Assembly (NCBI GenBank): GCA_015489955.1 | Contig: WFYR01000004.1 | Location: forward strand, 1 to 37,522 | Length of the DNA: 37,522 nucleotides | Direction of reading: 5' to 3' | From: Mesoaciditoga sp. | GTDB taxonomy: Bacteria > Thermotogota > Thermotogae > Mesoaciditogales > Mesoaciditogaceae | Part shown: piece after piece, positions 27,133-37,393 of the stretch | Layout: each line of letters opens with the position of its first letter | How positions within the stretch are numbered: the first letter of the stretch is position 1 | Position numbers and translations under genes: made by a program | The notes under the pieces: generated by a model | The model's database searches: none | Seen by the model: only the letters and a program-made list of their open reading frames with translations | What the model was told of the DNA's origin: nothing

Positions 27133-28030
27133 AGGAAGCTATTTCTTTTAAAGCCATTTTAAAATCTCCTGCAAGTGGAGCCACAAATCTCATTGCCTCA
27201 TTTGTAAACGGGTGATAAATTTCTAAAACCATAGCGTGCAACAACTGCCTTTTCACCCAATTTAAAGGGTATGATGGTTTTACACCGTAAATTTGATCTC
27301 CAACGACTGGGTGGCCTATGTGTTTCATGTGTACCCTTATTTGATGGGTTCTTCCCGTCATGATTCTCACTTTTAAAAGACTCCAATTTTTAAAAGTTTT
27401 CAGCGTTTCGTACTTGCTCAACGCGTTTCTTCCCCAGCTCAGCACGTCCATTCTCGTTCTTACCTGTGGATTTCTCGCTATGGGAGCGTTTATCTCTCCA
27501 CTTTCATCTTTTGGAATGCCTTCTACGAGGGCGAGATACGTTTTTTTCGTTCTTCTCGCTTTGAATTGCGCTGACAACAAACGCTGAGTTTCAGGATCTT
27601 TTGCGACCAGGATCACTCCTGATGTATCTTTGTCAAGGCGGTGGACTATGAAAGGCTGAGTTTCTCCTTTGAATCTCCAAAGTAAAGCGTTTACCAGTGT
27701 GCCGGTTGTCTTTTTCACGGTTGGATGGGTAACGAGCCCGGCTTGTTTGTTCACGACTATCATGTGCTCATCCTCGTATATCACATTCAAAGGAATGTTT
27801 TCAGCTGGAATGATTGGCATCTCAGGCGGTGGAAAAACGGCTTCAACGAAATCACCGTCTTTTAACTTGTAAGATGGCTTTGTTGGTAAGGAGTTAACGG
27901 TTACCTTTCCCATTTTTATCAGGTTTTGAATAACCGTCCTTGAAGTGTGCTTCGGCGCAAATTCCATGAGTGCCACGTCAATTCTCCTCCCCGCCTCTCT
28001 GGTCGTAACCTTTAATTCAACTTTTTCCAA
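27107..28030 (-). CDS. RluA/RluD-family pseudouridine synthase with S4 domain
   Basis: S4-like GRRIDVAL..., catalytic motif FIVHRLDKDTSGVILVAK, GRTHQIRVHMKHIGHPVVGDQIYG. Confidence 0.95.
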   Translation of the reverse strand: MEKVELKVTTREAGRRIDVALMEFAPKHTSRTVIQNLIKMGKVTVNSLPTKPSYKLKDGDFVEAVFPPPEMPIIPAENIPLNVIYEDEHMIVVNKQAGLVTHPTVKKTTGTLVNALLWRFKGETQPFIVHRLDKDTSGVILVAKDPETQRLLSAQFKARRTKKTYLALVEGIPKDESGEINAPIARNPQVRTRMDVLSWGRNALSKYETLKTFKNWSLLKVRIMTGRTHQIRVHMKHIGHPVVGDQIYGVKPSYPLNWVKRQLLHAMVLEIYHPFTNEAMRFVAPLAGDFKMALKEIASFEGEENVR

Positions 28031-28472
28031 CTTTTCTCTCTCTCTTCAAAAAGTAAATACCCAACCCTATCGCTCCGGCCACAACGCAAGAGTCTGCAAC
28101 GTTAAAAATTGGCCAGTACGGCAGTTGAATAAAGTCCGTTACAGCTCCATACGCCAATCTACTAATCGCGTTGGAAAGCGCGCCACCGATCGTCAATCCC
28201 ATTGAAAGCTGAAAAAACCAGTTCTTTCTTTCTTTCCATGTTAAAGAAAATATCACGAGTGCCACAATTATGGATAAAACCACGTATTCAACCACTTTGG
28301 GATCGCTTTGAAAGACACTAAAGCCCATACCGGTATTTTTGGCGTAAGTCAAGTTCACAACGTGCTTTATCACTACTATACTTTGCCATAGATGCATGTG
28401 AGTTTCCACTGCGTGTTTACTCAGCTGGTCAAAGAGGATAACCGAAGCTGCTATTAGCCATTCAACCCACAT
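28017..28472 (-). CDS. lspA: Lipoprotein signal peptidase (SPase II)
   Basis: DQLSKHAVE, NLTYAKNTGMGFS, GGALSNAISRLAYGAVTDFIQL, PIFNVADSCVVAG. Confidence 0.95.
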   Translation of the reverse strand: MWVEWLIAASVILFDQLSKHAVETHMHLWQSIVVIKHVVNLTYAKNTGMGFSVFQSDPKVVEYVVLSIIVALVIFSLTWKERKNWFFQLSMGLTIGGALSNAISRLAYGAVTDFIQLPYWPIFNVADSCVVAGAIGLGIYFLKRERKVGKS

Positions 28473-28473
28473 C

Positions 28474-29268
28474 TCATTTCACGTTTACCATTTTTTTGTA
28501 GAAAAACGGTTCGATCGGTTCAAGGCCTATTTTTCTGCTGTTGAAAATTCTTTCAGTTCCTCCCACAAAAAGGATTCCTCCAGGTTTTAGAGCCTCCGCG
28601 AATTTTCTGTAAAGTTTTTCTTTTGCATCCATCTCAAAGTATATGACCACGTTTCTACATAAAATAGCCATTAAGTTTTTTTCAAATGGATCTGCGAGCA
28701 GGTTTTGCCTCTTAAAAGTCACCCTTTTTTTGATCTTATCGATGACTTGAAAGCGTCCGTCTTCGAGTTTTTTGAAATATTTATCTCTTACAGACTCTTT
28801 TATGTTTACCAACGATTTCTTGTCGTAAATTCCCTTTTTGGCAACTTCAAGTATGTTTGGATCCAGATCGGATGCTAAAACCTTGTAATTTATTGGAGAA
28901 GCGTGCATCTCTTCTAGCATGATGGCTATTGAATAAGGTTCTTCTCCACTGGCACATCCAGCACTCCAGATCGTTCCGCGAGGCGTGGTCTTCATTTCTA
29001 TTTCTATGTACCGTTTGAATTTTTCCCATTTGTCTGGGTTTCGGAAAAATTCTGTAACGTTTATGGTGATCCTATCGAAAAACTCTTTTTGTTTGGATGG
29101 ATCTTTGTCTAAAAGCTTTAAGTATTCGTTGTAATTATCAAACCCGTACTTTCTTATCAGAAAGTCCACTCTTCTTTTCATTCTTTCAATCTTGTATCCC
29201 GACATATCAAAATTCAGTTTTTTCCTTATAGCGTCGGCAAATTTCATAAATGATTCGTTGTCAAGCAT
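28474..29268 (-). CDS. cheR: Chemotaxis protein methyltransferase CheR
   Basis: NVTEFFRNPDKWEKF, WSAGCASGEEPYSIAIMLEE, ASDLDPNILEVAKKGIY, LCRNVVIYF. Confidence 0.96.
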   Translation of the reverse strand: MLDNESFMKFADAIRKKLNFDMSGYKIERMKRRVDFLIRKYGFDNYNEYLKLLDKDPSKQKEFFDRITINVTEFFRNPDKWEKFKRYIEIEMKTTPRGTIWSAGCASGEEPYSIAIMLEEMHASPINYKVLASDLDPNILEVAKKGIYDKKSLVNIKESVRDKYFKKLEDGRFQVIDKIKKRVTFKRQNLLADPFEKNLMAILCRNVVIYFEMDAKEKLYRKFAEALKPGGILFVGGTERIFNSRKIGLEPIEPFFYKKMVNVK

Positions 29269-29271
29269 GTT

Positions 29272-30213
29272 CTAAAACCTCCATTTCATTCCAAGCCATA
29301 AGCTTATTTCTTTTTCATATGAAAAATCCGCAAAAAGTGATATGTTCTTTCCGAAGCTTTTTTCAACTTTCATTCCAAAGTTCGTTTTTAATATTTGCGG
29401 AAAAGTGTTCACATACGTTGTAGATAAGAACGTTTTGAAGTTCGCAGAAAACAATTCGAATTTTGCACTTGAATTGAAGTAAAACTCATTCTCGCTCATC
29501 GCAAAGAGCTCTTCTGAAGAACCATCATCGTATTTGAAAATTCCAACGTATTTAGATGGAATTTGTTCGCTCACGTTTGGAAAGACCATTTCTTCGTTTG
29601 AAAAGCCTTGAAGTAAAACTTCAAAATTCTCGTACTTCCCTCCAAGGCCAACAAAGTATGAATCTTTGTACTTTCCACCATTCAGATAAAGAAAGCCTTT
29701 TGAAAGGCCAAAGGTAAAAGTCATAGCGTTTTCGTACCACCAAAAATCTGAGAAAAAGAACGGAGATACGTATTTCAAATCGTACGTTCCCCTGTCCCAG
29801 AAGATCGACATGTAATTCCCAGCATTGTTTACATCTACACCATTTCGCCAACCTCTTGGGATGTTTCCGACATCCCACGTTGTTAAAAATAGCGCTGAAT
29901 GCGTTGAAGTTGCGCCATACTCAATTTTAAGGTTTTTCCAATTGAAATTCGCGTAGCGAATAACGTTCGAAGAAAGAGCCGTTACGTTAAGGGTGTTGTT
30001 ACTTGCCGTTACACCTATTGAGAGCCCACTTACAACGTGAGCCACCCAGAAATCGAGCGTGAATTTCCCATTTATTGCCAGTTCACAACCGTTAGGTGAG
30101 AAATAAGGGCCTATTTTACTTTCAAAATGGCTAACGGGCTTGGCGTATAAAATGGTTGCCATTACCAAAGTGAGTGAGATGATGAACAGTACTTTTCTCA
30201 TGAATTCGGCCAT
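29272..30213 (-). CDS. Exported protein, candidate outer-membrane beta-barrel
   Basis: Signal peptide MRKVLFIISLTLVMATILYAKP; alternating polar/hydrophobic aromatic-rich strands; last strand ...SLWLGMKWRF ends in Phe. Confidence 0.55.
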   Translation of the reverse strand: MAEFMRKVLFIISLTLVMATILYAKPVSHFESKIGPYFSPNGCELAINGKFTLDFWVAHVVSGLSIGVTASNNTLNVTALSSNVIRYANFNWKNLKIEYGATSTHSALFLTTWDVGNIPRGWRNGVDVNNAGNYMSIFWDRGTYDLKYVSPFFFSDFWWYENAMTFTFGLSKGFLYLNGGKYKDSYFVGLGGKYENFEVLLQGFSNEEMVFPNVSEQIPSKYVGIFKYDDGSSEELFAMSENEFYFNSSAKFELFSANFKTFLSTTYVNTFPQILKTNFGMKVEKSFGKNISLFADFSYEKEISLWLGMKWRF

Positions 30214-30219
30214 TTCCCG

Positions 30220-31083
30220 TTAATTTTCTCTTACCCTATGGCCTTGTCTCCTTTCGAAGAATTTCGTCAGCTCAAATACCACTTCTCTTGGAATTGTCAT
30301 AAATTCCAACGGATATATTCCATCGTGGTAATCGCTTCCAACGGTTACCAGCATACCGTGAATTATGGCTAATTCATGATAAAATTTTGAAATGGAATAA
30401 GTGTGTTTTGAATGGTAAGCTTCCACACCATCGAGACCCCATTCAATCATCTGAACGATGTCCTCTTCTTTTAAGCCATGTTGTTTTGAGTTTTTGTAAA
30501 GGCCGGGATGCGCGACGACTGCAATACCTCCGGCTTCGTGTATTTTTTCTATCGCTTCTTTTGGAGAAAGGCCGTCCGGCGCGACGTACGCGGCTCCATT
30601 ATCTCCTATTAGTTGAGCCGTGAAGGCTTCTTTTGGGCTGCGAATGTACCCTTTTTTCACCAGCGCCTTTGCAACGTTCATTCTTCCAACAAATGGACCT
30701 GGAGATTGAGCCAACACATCGTCAAAAGTTATGTCGTATTCCATAGAGTTTAATTTGTTTACTATTTTTACAACCTTATCTGTGCGGGCTTTAAATCTCG
30801 AAGACAAAAAAGAATTAAACTTTTTGTTTTTCATGTCGAAATCGTAACCAAGAATGTGAACTTCCCCTTCCTTGTACATGGTGGATATTTCCACACCACT
30901 TACAAGAAAGATGCCCGACTCTTCAGCCACTTTTTTTGCTTCTAACACGCCGCTTATCGTATCATGATCGGTAAGCGCAGCCAATTTGACACCTGACCGC
31001 GCCACCAATTCCAAAACTTCTCTTACGCTCAAAGAGCCATCGGAATTATTACTGTGAAAATGTAAATCTACCTTTTTCAACAT
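30220..31083 (-). CDS. PHP-domain metal-dependent phosphoesterase (YciV/RNase AM-like)
   Basis: VDLHFHSNNSDGSLSVREVLELVARSGVKLAALTDHDTISG, VSGVEIST, AHPGLY, GSDYHDG. Confidence 0.92.
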   Translation of the reverse strand: MLKKVDLHFHSNNSDGSLSVREVLELVARSGVKLAALTDHDTISGVLEAKKVAEESGIFLVSGVEISTMYKEGEVHILGYDFDMKNKKFNSFLSSRFKARTDKVVKIVNKLNSMEYDITFDDVLAQSPGPFVGRMNVAKALVKKGYIRSPKEAFTAQLIGDNGAAYVAPDGLSPKEAIEKIHEAGGIAVVAHPGLYKNSKQHGLKEEDIVQMIEWGLDGVEAYHSKHTYSISKFYHELAIIHGMLVTVGSDYHDGIYPLEFMTIPREVVFELTKFFERRQGHRVREN

Positions 31084-31087
31084 GAAT

Positions 31088-31849
31088 TTACCCGATTTTA
31101 GACATTATTTCTTCAAGCTCTGCATCGTCTATGTCAAAATTAGCGTAGACTTCCTGCACATCATCAAGATCTTCAATAAGACTCACAACTTGAAGAACTT
31201 TTTCAGCATCTTTTCCACTCACATGAACCGTCATCTTGGGTACGAAAGTGTTTTCATAAGATTCGACTTCGTAGCCAGCGGCTTTCAAAGCGTCAACGAC
31301 CTTTAAAAGATTTTCCGGGGCCGTGACTATTTCATAACCATCGTCATCTTCTTTTATGTCTTCAGCTCCGGCATCGATGGCACTCATCATAAACTCGTCA
31401 CCATCTGATACCGCTTCTTTTTTCACGGTTATGATCCCTTTTCTTTCAAATTGCCATGCGACGCTTCCGGATTCTGCCAAATTTCCACCGTACTTTGAAA
31501 GTATGTGTCTTATATCCGCCGTGGTTCTGTTCTTGTTGTCCGTGAGAGTTGATATGTACATTGCCACTCCCGCTGGAGCGTAACCTTCGTACATGATTTC
31601 TTCGTAGTTAACCCCTTCCAACTCTCCAGTTCCGCGCTTAATTGCCCTTTCAATCGTGTCTTTTGGCATGTTAACCTGACGAGCCTTATCGATGGCCGTT
31701 CTGAGCCTTGGATTCATACTCGGATCTCCACCACCCGTTCTCGCGGCAACCGTTAATTCTCTTATAACTTTTGTAAATTCTGCAGAGCGCTTGCTATCCT
31801 GGGCCGCCTTTCTGTGTTTGATGTTGGCCCACTTATTATGTCCAGACAT
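31088..31849 (-). CDS. YebC/PmpR family protein
   Basis: [50 protein letters not shown]. Confidence 0.96.
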   Translation of the reverse strand: MSGHNKWANIKHRKAAQDSKRSAEFTKVIRELTVAARTGGGDPSMNPRLRTAIDKARQVNMPKDTIERAIKRGTGELEGVNYEEIMYEGYAPAGVAMYISTLTDNKNRTTADIRHILSKYGGNLAESGSVAWQFERKGIITVKKEAVSDGDEFMMSAIDAGAEDIKEDDDGYEIVTAPENLLKVVDALKAAGYEVESYENTFVPKMTVHVSGKDAEKVLQVVSLIEDLDDVQEVYANFDIDDAELEEIMSKIG

Positions 31850-31902
31850 TCAAAATCCCTCCTGAATTCATATGGTTTCAGACTATTTTAACATAAAATC
31901 GT

Positions 31903-33273
31903 TCATATTTTGGCGACTAGCACCGTTATATCGTCATGCTGTTGGGCGCCGTAGGAAAAATCGGCAACATCGGAGACTATCAATTGAAGGAGATCAGATG
32001 GTTCAAGCATAGTGGAATTCTTAACCAGATTGTTCAATCTTTCAAGGCCATACTCTTGACCTGAAACGTTTCTGGCTTCCGCAACTCCATCTGTGTACAT
32101 AACCAAAACGTCTCCCTTTTTTACTTTTACGGTTTTTATTTCGTAAGCTTGCGGGACGTCCAAAATTCCAAAAGGAACACCGTTAGCGTTTAAGAAACTT
32201 AGTTCTCCGTTCCTTGAAAAGATAATTGGATCATGGCCGGCGTTTACGTATTCAAAAGTAGATTTGTTTGGATCGAATATGCCAACCACGGCGGTTACGA
32301 ATCTGTCTTCTGAGATATCGGAAGAAATGAGATGGTTGAAATAATTTATAAGCTCCGAGAAACTCCTGTTACTTTGCACGATTCCCTTTAAATAACTTCT
32401 GAATGAACTCATTATCAAGGCCGCTGGAACGCCTTTTCCCGACACATCGGCGATTGTGATGAAGAGTTTCCCGTTTAGTTCAAAAGCGTCGTAATAATCT
32501 CCCCCCACGTCATGAGCGGGAATGGATGTACCGGCGACGCTGAACTTTTTTGGAAAGTTCTTGGGAAAAAGATGCTGCTGTATATCGTAAGCAATCGATA
32601 ATTCCTTTTGAATGGCTGCTCTTTCAACTTCACTTCTAAAGTAATGGTAATTACTGAAAGCCACCCTTAACTGTTTGGCAGTGGATTCAACCAATTTTCT
32701 ATCTGCCGCGTTGTAGAATGAACCACCCTTTTTGTTTACCAGAACGAAAGCGCCGTAAAACTCTTCTTCAGATTCTATGGGGATGATCATCAAAGAATTT
32801 TTATCGTCCAACACGACTTTGTGATTTTCGGTTAGCATGTAAGAATCAAAAAATTCTTCTGCTTTATTGGTTTTCGTGCGGCTGAATTTTCTTATTTGCC
32901 CTTCTTCCATTGTGAAAAGCGCAACTTCTTCCGAGGGAATGTTCTTTTCTATTATATTTACCACTTCCAGGGCCACATCATGCGGATTGACACTTTTGGA
33001 AAGAGTGTTGGTGATTTCCAGCAAACTCGACAACAGATCGTACGTGTTTGAAATTTCTTCCAAGTTCGCTTCCATCATTAAAGAAGTGCTTTCAAGCTCA
33101 TCCCTGTACTTTTTCACGCTGTTCATCAGGCACTCAAACATTGAAGCCACTTTTTCTATTGTTATATCTTCTTCTGATAGGTCAACTTCTGGACAGTCAT
33201 ATTCTATTTTTTTGTAATCGCTTAAGATGAGATCGTAAAGCTTTTTCAGTTCATTCTTCCCCTGCGAGTTCAT
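31903..33273 (-). CDS. SpoIIE/RsbU-type PP2C serine phosphatase with GAF-like N-terminal region
   Basis: AYDIQQHLFPKNFP, DVGGDYYDAFELNGKLFITIADVSGKGVPAALIMSSFRSYLKG, YVNAGHDP, YTDGVAEARN. Confidence 0.93.
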   Translation of the reverse strand: MNSQGKNELKKLYDLILSDYKKIEYDCPEVDLSEEDITIEKVASMFECLMNSVKKYRDELESTSLMMEANLEEISNTYDLLSSLLEITNTLSKSVNPHDVALEVVNIIEKNIPSEEVALFTMEEGQIRKFSRTKTNKAEEFFDSYMLTENHKVVLDDKNSLMIIPIESEEEFYGAFVLVNKKGGSFYNAADRKLVESTAKQLRVAFSNYHYFRSEVERAAIQKELSIAYDIQQHLFPKNFPKKFSVAGTSIPAHDVGGDYYDAFELNGKLFITIADVSGKGVPAALIMSSFRSYLKGIVQSNRSFSELINYFNHLISSDISEDRFVTAVVGIFDPNKSTFEYVNAGHDPIIFSRNGELSFLNANGVPFGILDVPQAYEIKTVKVKKGDVLVMYTDGVAEARNVSGQEYGLERLNNLVKNSTMLEPSDLLQLIVSDVADFSYGAQQHDDITVLVAKI

Positions 33274-33619
33274 TGACAACCTCCACCAATTTTTTAGGGC
33301 TGAAGGGTTTTGTCAAAAATTTTTTTGCGCCCAATTTTAGCGCGTGTTCTGCATCGTCGTCTCCACCCTTTGCAGTTAGCATGACAACGTTTATGTCTTT
33401 AAGAGAATCGTCACTTTGCATTTCTTTTAGAACTCCAAAGCCGTCTAAACGTGGCATCATCACGTCTAAAATAACGACTTTTGGTTTCAATTCTTTCATC
33501 TTTTCAATGCCATCCATTCCATCGATGGCTTCATAGACGTCAAAACCGGCACGTTTCAAATTGAATACCGATATTCTTCTCAAAACATCTGAATCATCTA
33601 TCACAAGTACTTTTATCAA
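33251..33619 (-). CDS. CheY-like stand-alone response regulator receiver
   Basis: VLVIDDSDVLRR, VVILDVMMPRLDGFGVLKEM, VVMLTAKG, FLTKPFSPKKLVEVV. Confidence 0.94.
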   Translation of the reverse strand: MIKVLVIDDSDVLRRISVFNLKRAGFDVYEAIDGMDGIEKMKELKPKVVILDVMMPRLDGFGVLKEMQSDDSLKDINVVMLTAKGGDDDAEHALKLGAKKFLTKPFSPKKLVEVVNELAGEE

Positions 33620-34131
33620 TTTGCACCTCCTGTAATGGCTTGACTTCTGATCGTTAAGAATTGCCCGTATTCACCATTTTTTGGAATTGAAGAATTGAAT
33701 GATCTAAAAATTCTCGCGATCCATATTTCGCCTTTTTTCTCGATATCAAATGAAGCATCTTCAGGTTCTTTTAGAAATATCAATTTGAATTCATATCCAT
33801 CCACAAATCTAGAAAGTTTGAATTTTTCATCAACTTTTTCGGCTTTAACAAACTCACAACCCCTCGGGCAGAGTTTATTTGCCTCTTTCAAACGTGAAAC
33901 GTCTATTTCTTCAAAAGTCGTCACCACGAACAATCCTGCCAGATCTATTATACCCGTTGGTAACGCCTGCGCAAAAGAAATTTTTGTTCTTTGATGAAAA
34001 CCTTCAGTTTGTTTCAATTCTATGCCCGTTCTTCTTAAAGCTCTGTCTATCATTTTCATCGTTTCCAGATGGGACAGATAGCGCAACATCCCGTATTTTT
34101 TGTAGTGAAAAAGGTATTTAATTTGGTTCAT
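33616..34131 (-). CDS. DUF2344 / TIGR03936 radical-SAM-linked protein
   Basis: YLFHYKKYGMLRYLSHLETMKMIDRALRRTGIELKQTEGFHQRTKISFAQALPTGI. Confidence 0.88.
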   Translation of the reverse strand: MNQIKYLFHYKKYGMLRYLSHLETMKMIDRALRRTGIELKQTEGFHQRTKISFAQALPTGIIDLAGLFVVTTFEEIDVSRLKEANKLCPRGCEFVKAEKVDEKFKLSRFVDGYEFKLIFLKEPEDASFDIEKKGEIWIARIFRSFNSSIPKNGEYGQFLTIRSQAITGGAN

Positions 34132-35900
34132 ATACCTTCACCGCTCACCTTTTCAACTGAAACTTTTAAAGGATCTGGAGCTTTTCTTCCGGCCAAGACG
34201 TTTTTCACGCCAAAACGCTGGCACACTCCACAGCCCGTACAACCATTGCGACAATCCTGCGTAAGTGTACCCTTAAGTGCTTTTTGATATTCCAGCCACA
34301 AATATCCTTTTAAGACTCCTACATCTATTTTATCCCATGGAAAAACGTCTTTTACATCTTTTGACGCACTTATTCGTTTTAAATTCACGTTTTCCTCTTC
34401 AAAGATTTTCATCCATTCATCTGGATTGAAAGTTTCATTCCAATCAGGAAAAACCAGGTTTTTCTTTTCCGCTTTTTCTATAACTTTTCCAATACTCGAA
34501 TCTCCCCTTGAAAGCACGCCTTCTATTAAAGCTTTTCTGGGATCGGTGAAATTGATCTTCGCGTATTTATGTGCCCATGATATGAGTTTATACCTTCTAT
34601 AAGCTTCCTCTGGTTCTATCTGTGATGCAAACTGAAAAGGCGTATGTGGCTTGGGAACGAATACGCCCAACGTGGCGGAAACGTTTTTGAAGCCCATTTT
34701 TTTTACCTTTTGCAGCATTTCGCCTATGGCCATAACATCTTCATCACTTTCTGTGGGCAATCCCAGCATGAAATAGAGTTTTATCCTTGACCATCCGGAG
34801 TTCTTGGCGTGCTTTAAGGCTTCAAATATCTGTTCTTCTGTTATTCCTTTATTTATAACGTCCATTAACCTTTGACTTCCCGCTTCCGGTGCCAGCGTTA
34901 TGCCACTCTTTCTCACTCCGCTCACGGCATTTGCCAATTCGACGCTTAGAGCATCGACGCGCGTAGATGGTATTGAGAAAGAAACGTTTTTTATTTCTTT
35001 CAAATGTGACATTAGTTCCTTTATTTGTGAATGATCTGCGCTACTTAAAGACAAAAGACTTATTTCTTCGTAACCCGTGAATTTTACTATTTTTCTGGAA
35101 AGATCCACGATTTCTTGATAGCTTCTTTCTCTAACCGGCCTGTATATCATTCCGGCTTGACAGAATCTACACCCATGCGTACAACCTCTCAATATTTCCA
35201 CGACACCTCTATCGTGGATGGTATTCGTGTATGGGACTATTTGTGCAGTTGGCGCGTTGGGCATACGAGAAACGAACCTCTTTGAAGCTTTTTCACTAAT
35301 TCCGGGTACGTACACACCTTGGATCGTGGAAAGCTTCTCGAGCTTATGCCTCTTGTTTCCACCTTCATTGATGATTTTTAGCATTTCGATAATGCCTTCT
35401 TCGCCATCGCCTACAAAAAATGCATCTATGAATTCCTCCATGGGAGCCGGGTTCACGGTACATGGTCCACCCGCTATGACAATTGGGTACGTGTCGTCCC
35501 GTTCATTTCTATGAATCGGTATGTTTGCCAATTTTAATGCCCTTAATACATTTGGGTAAGACATTTCGTATTGGAGAGTAAAACCAATAACATCGAATTT
35601 ATCCAGCGGTCTGTAGCTTTCCAACGAGTAAAGTGGTATACCTTCCTTTTTCATCTCCTCTTGCATATCAAGCCATGGTAAATAAGCGCGTTCACACGAT
35701 GCAAATGAAGAAGAATTCACCACGTCGTACAAAATCGACATGCCAAAGTGAGACATTCCCACGTCGTAAAGATCTGGAAAGACCAAACACAGGTTTATTT
35801 TGGAATCTTTTTTACGTACACTATTGTATTCTCCGCCTATGTATCGACTGGGCTTTTGCACTTTATCTAAAACGTTTACCAGTTTTTTCAATACGTTCAA
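34128..35900 (-). CDS. TIGR03960-like B12-binding/radical SAM protein
   Basis: YIGGEYNSVRK, GGPCTVNPAPMEEFIDAFFVGDGEE, radical SAM CTHGCRFCQAGMIYRPVRER, C-terminal CRNGCTGCGVC. Confidence 0.9.
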   Translation of the reverse strand: MNVLKKLVNVLDKVQKPSRYIGGEYNSVRKKDSKINLCLVFPDLYDVGMSHFGMSILYDVVNSSSFASCERAYLPWLDMQEEMKKEGIPLYSLESYRPLDKFDVIGFTLQYEMSYPNVLRALKLANIPIHRNERDDTYPIVIAGGPCTVNPAPMEEFIDAFFVGDGEEGIIEMLKIINEGGNKRHKLEKLSTIQGVYVPGISEKASKRFVSRMPNAPTAQIVPYTNTIHDRGVVEILRGCTHGCRFCQAGMIYRPVRERSYQEIVDLSRKIVKFTGYEEISLLSLSSADHSQIKELMSHLKEIKNVSFSIPSTRVDALSVELANAVSGVRKSGITLAPEAGSQRLMDVINKGITEEQIFEALKHAKNSGWSRIKLYFMLGLPTESDEDVMAIGEMLQKVKKMGFKNVSATLGVFVPKPHTPFQFASQIEPEEAYRRYKLISWAHKYAKINFTDPRKALIEGVLSRGDSSIGKVIEKAEKKNLVFPDWNETFNPDEWMKIFEEENVNLKRISASKDVKDVFPWDKIDVGVLKGYLWLEYQKALKGTLTQDCRNGCTGCGVCQRFGVKNVLAGRKAPDPLKVSVEKVSGEGI

Positions 35901-37288
35901 TTCTTTCCTCCGTTCTCTTTTACTTTTTCAATTTCTTTACCTTTTAAATCTTCAACATTTTCAACTTTCTTTCTTTTCCTTTTTATTATATCATTCAAAA
36001 ACTTTCTCCGTTCTTTGAGAAATTCTTCTCTTATGGGATGCGTTTTGGCTATCTTGGCCAAAATCCTGTCTCCAAGGAACAAAAGAGCGGAACCAACTGA
36101 AAATGAAAAGACGTATCCGAGTTTCAAAGCAAGGTATCCTGCAATGAAAGAAGCTGAAATCGCCCCCAAATTTATGACCATGTTGAAAAGTCCCATTATC
36201 TTTCCCTTGTTTTCAATCCTGGCAAGGTTTGTTGCCTGAATAGTGGCTGGGATGTAAAAAAATGGCCATGTAAATCCCACAGCCATAAAAGCGGAAAGCG
36301 TTATCCAAAGGCCCAGATGGGGTACAAAAATGGAAAGCGCAATTGCCAAGAACATGGTTATCCTTACCCAAAGCACGATACTCATTATGGACATGTCCCT
36401 AAATCTCTCCATAGCCTTGTTTGTGAAGAGGTATGCCATGTTCGTGAATAAATTGTTTATTCCGTAAATTATAAAGATGTATCCGCTTGGAATGTTCATC
36501 ACTTTTTTCAAAAAGATCGGAAAAGGTGTGAAGAACATATTTGCTCCCAGAAAGACGATAAAAAGCCCGAGCATGTAACGTTTGGTCTCCGGCTTGAAGT
36601 ACGACATGTTGAATGGGGAAAGCACGTTGTGAGGAAGGGCCATGATGTTTCCGGCCAAGGAGTGAAGATTTACGTTGAACTTCCTCGAACGGTGAATTTT
36701 TTTAAACGACATCTTTTTCCGCAAGTAGAAAGAGGCAAAAAGTGCCGAAATACCGAAAAGAAGCGCTGAAAGTAAGAAAATGGAGCGCATTTTCAGCGTT
36801 TCATTGCTTATCGTTGGAATGGAAACAGTTAACCAAGCGCCACCAAGGAAGATTCCAATCGTTATTCCTACACTGTTGAAAAGGTTTAGCGTGCTTATTT
36901 CTTTACGATAAACGCTTTCATCGAATTTTCTGTTAAGGTACGTTACTATTGTAGGGCTCATTATTGACAAGAAAAAGCCAAATGTCATGGAAAGAAGGTA
37001 ATAAATCAAAATTGATTTTGTAAATCCCATAAGGATCAATGTTACTCCATCAACCGATGCGCTTAAAAAGACCAACTCAAAAAATCGTGGGTATTTGTCC
37101 AGAAAAATCCCTGTAAATAGGGAACCAAGTAAATTTCCCAAAGAAAACATGGCCATCGCCACACTGGCGCTGGCCACATTTCCATTTAACGCTACAACAA
37201 CGAACAAGCTTACTATTAAACTCGCTAATCCGTATGCGCTTCCTTGAAATCCGAAAGTGTAATACCATTTTCTTAGATCTTTTATCAT
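35897..37288 (-). CDS. Major facilitator superfamily transporter
   Basis: About 12 hydrophobic segments; MFSLGNLLGSLFTGIFLDKYPRF resembles the loop 2-3 MFS motif. Confidence 0.8.
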   Translation of the reverse strand: MIKDLRKWYYTFGFQGSAYGLASLIVSLFVVVALNGNVASASVAMAMFSLGNLLGSLFTGIFLDKYPRFFELVFLSASVDGVTLILMGFTKSILIYYLLSMTFGFFLSIMSPTIVTYLNRKFDESVYRKEISTLNLFNSVGITIGIFLGGAWLTVSIPTISNETLKMRSIFLLSALLFGISALFASFYLRKKMSFKKIHRSRKFNVNLHSLAGNIMALPHNVLSPFNMSYFKPETKRYMLGLFIVFLGANMFFTPFPIFLKKVMNIPSGYIFIIYGINNLFTNMAYLFTNKAMERFRDMSIMSIVLWVRITMFLAIALSIFVPHLGLWITLSAFMAVGFTWPFFYIPATIQATNLARIENKGKIMGLFNMVINLGAISASFIAGYLALKLGYVFSFSVGSALLFLGDRILAKIAKTHPIREEFLKERRKFLNDIIKRKRKKVENVEDLKGKEIEKVKENGGKN

Positions 37289-37393
37289 CTAAATGCTCCC
37301 AGCTCAGAAATCCCTCCGATTTTACTTCAAAATTCATGAAGAAAAAATTAAATGCATTTAAGACTTTGTTTTAACTCACGTTGTGCGTGGATG

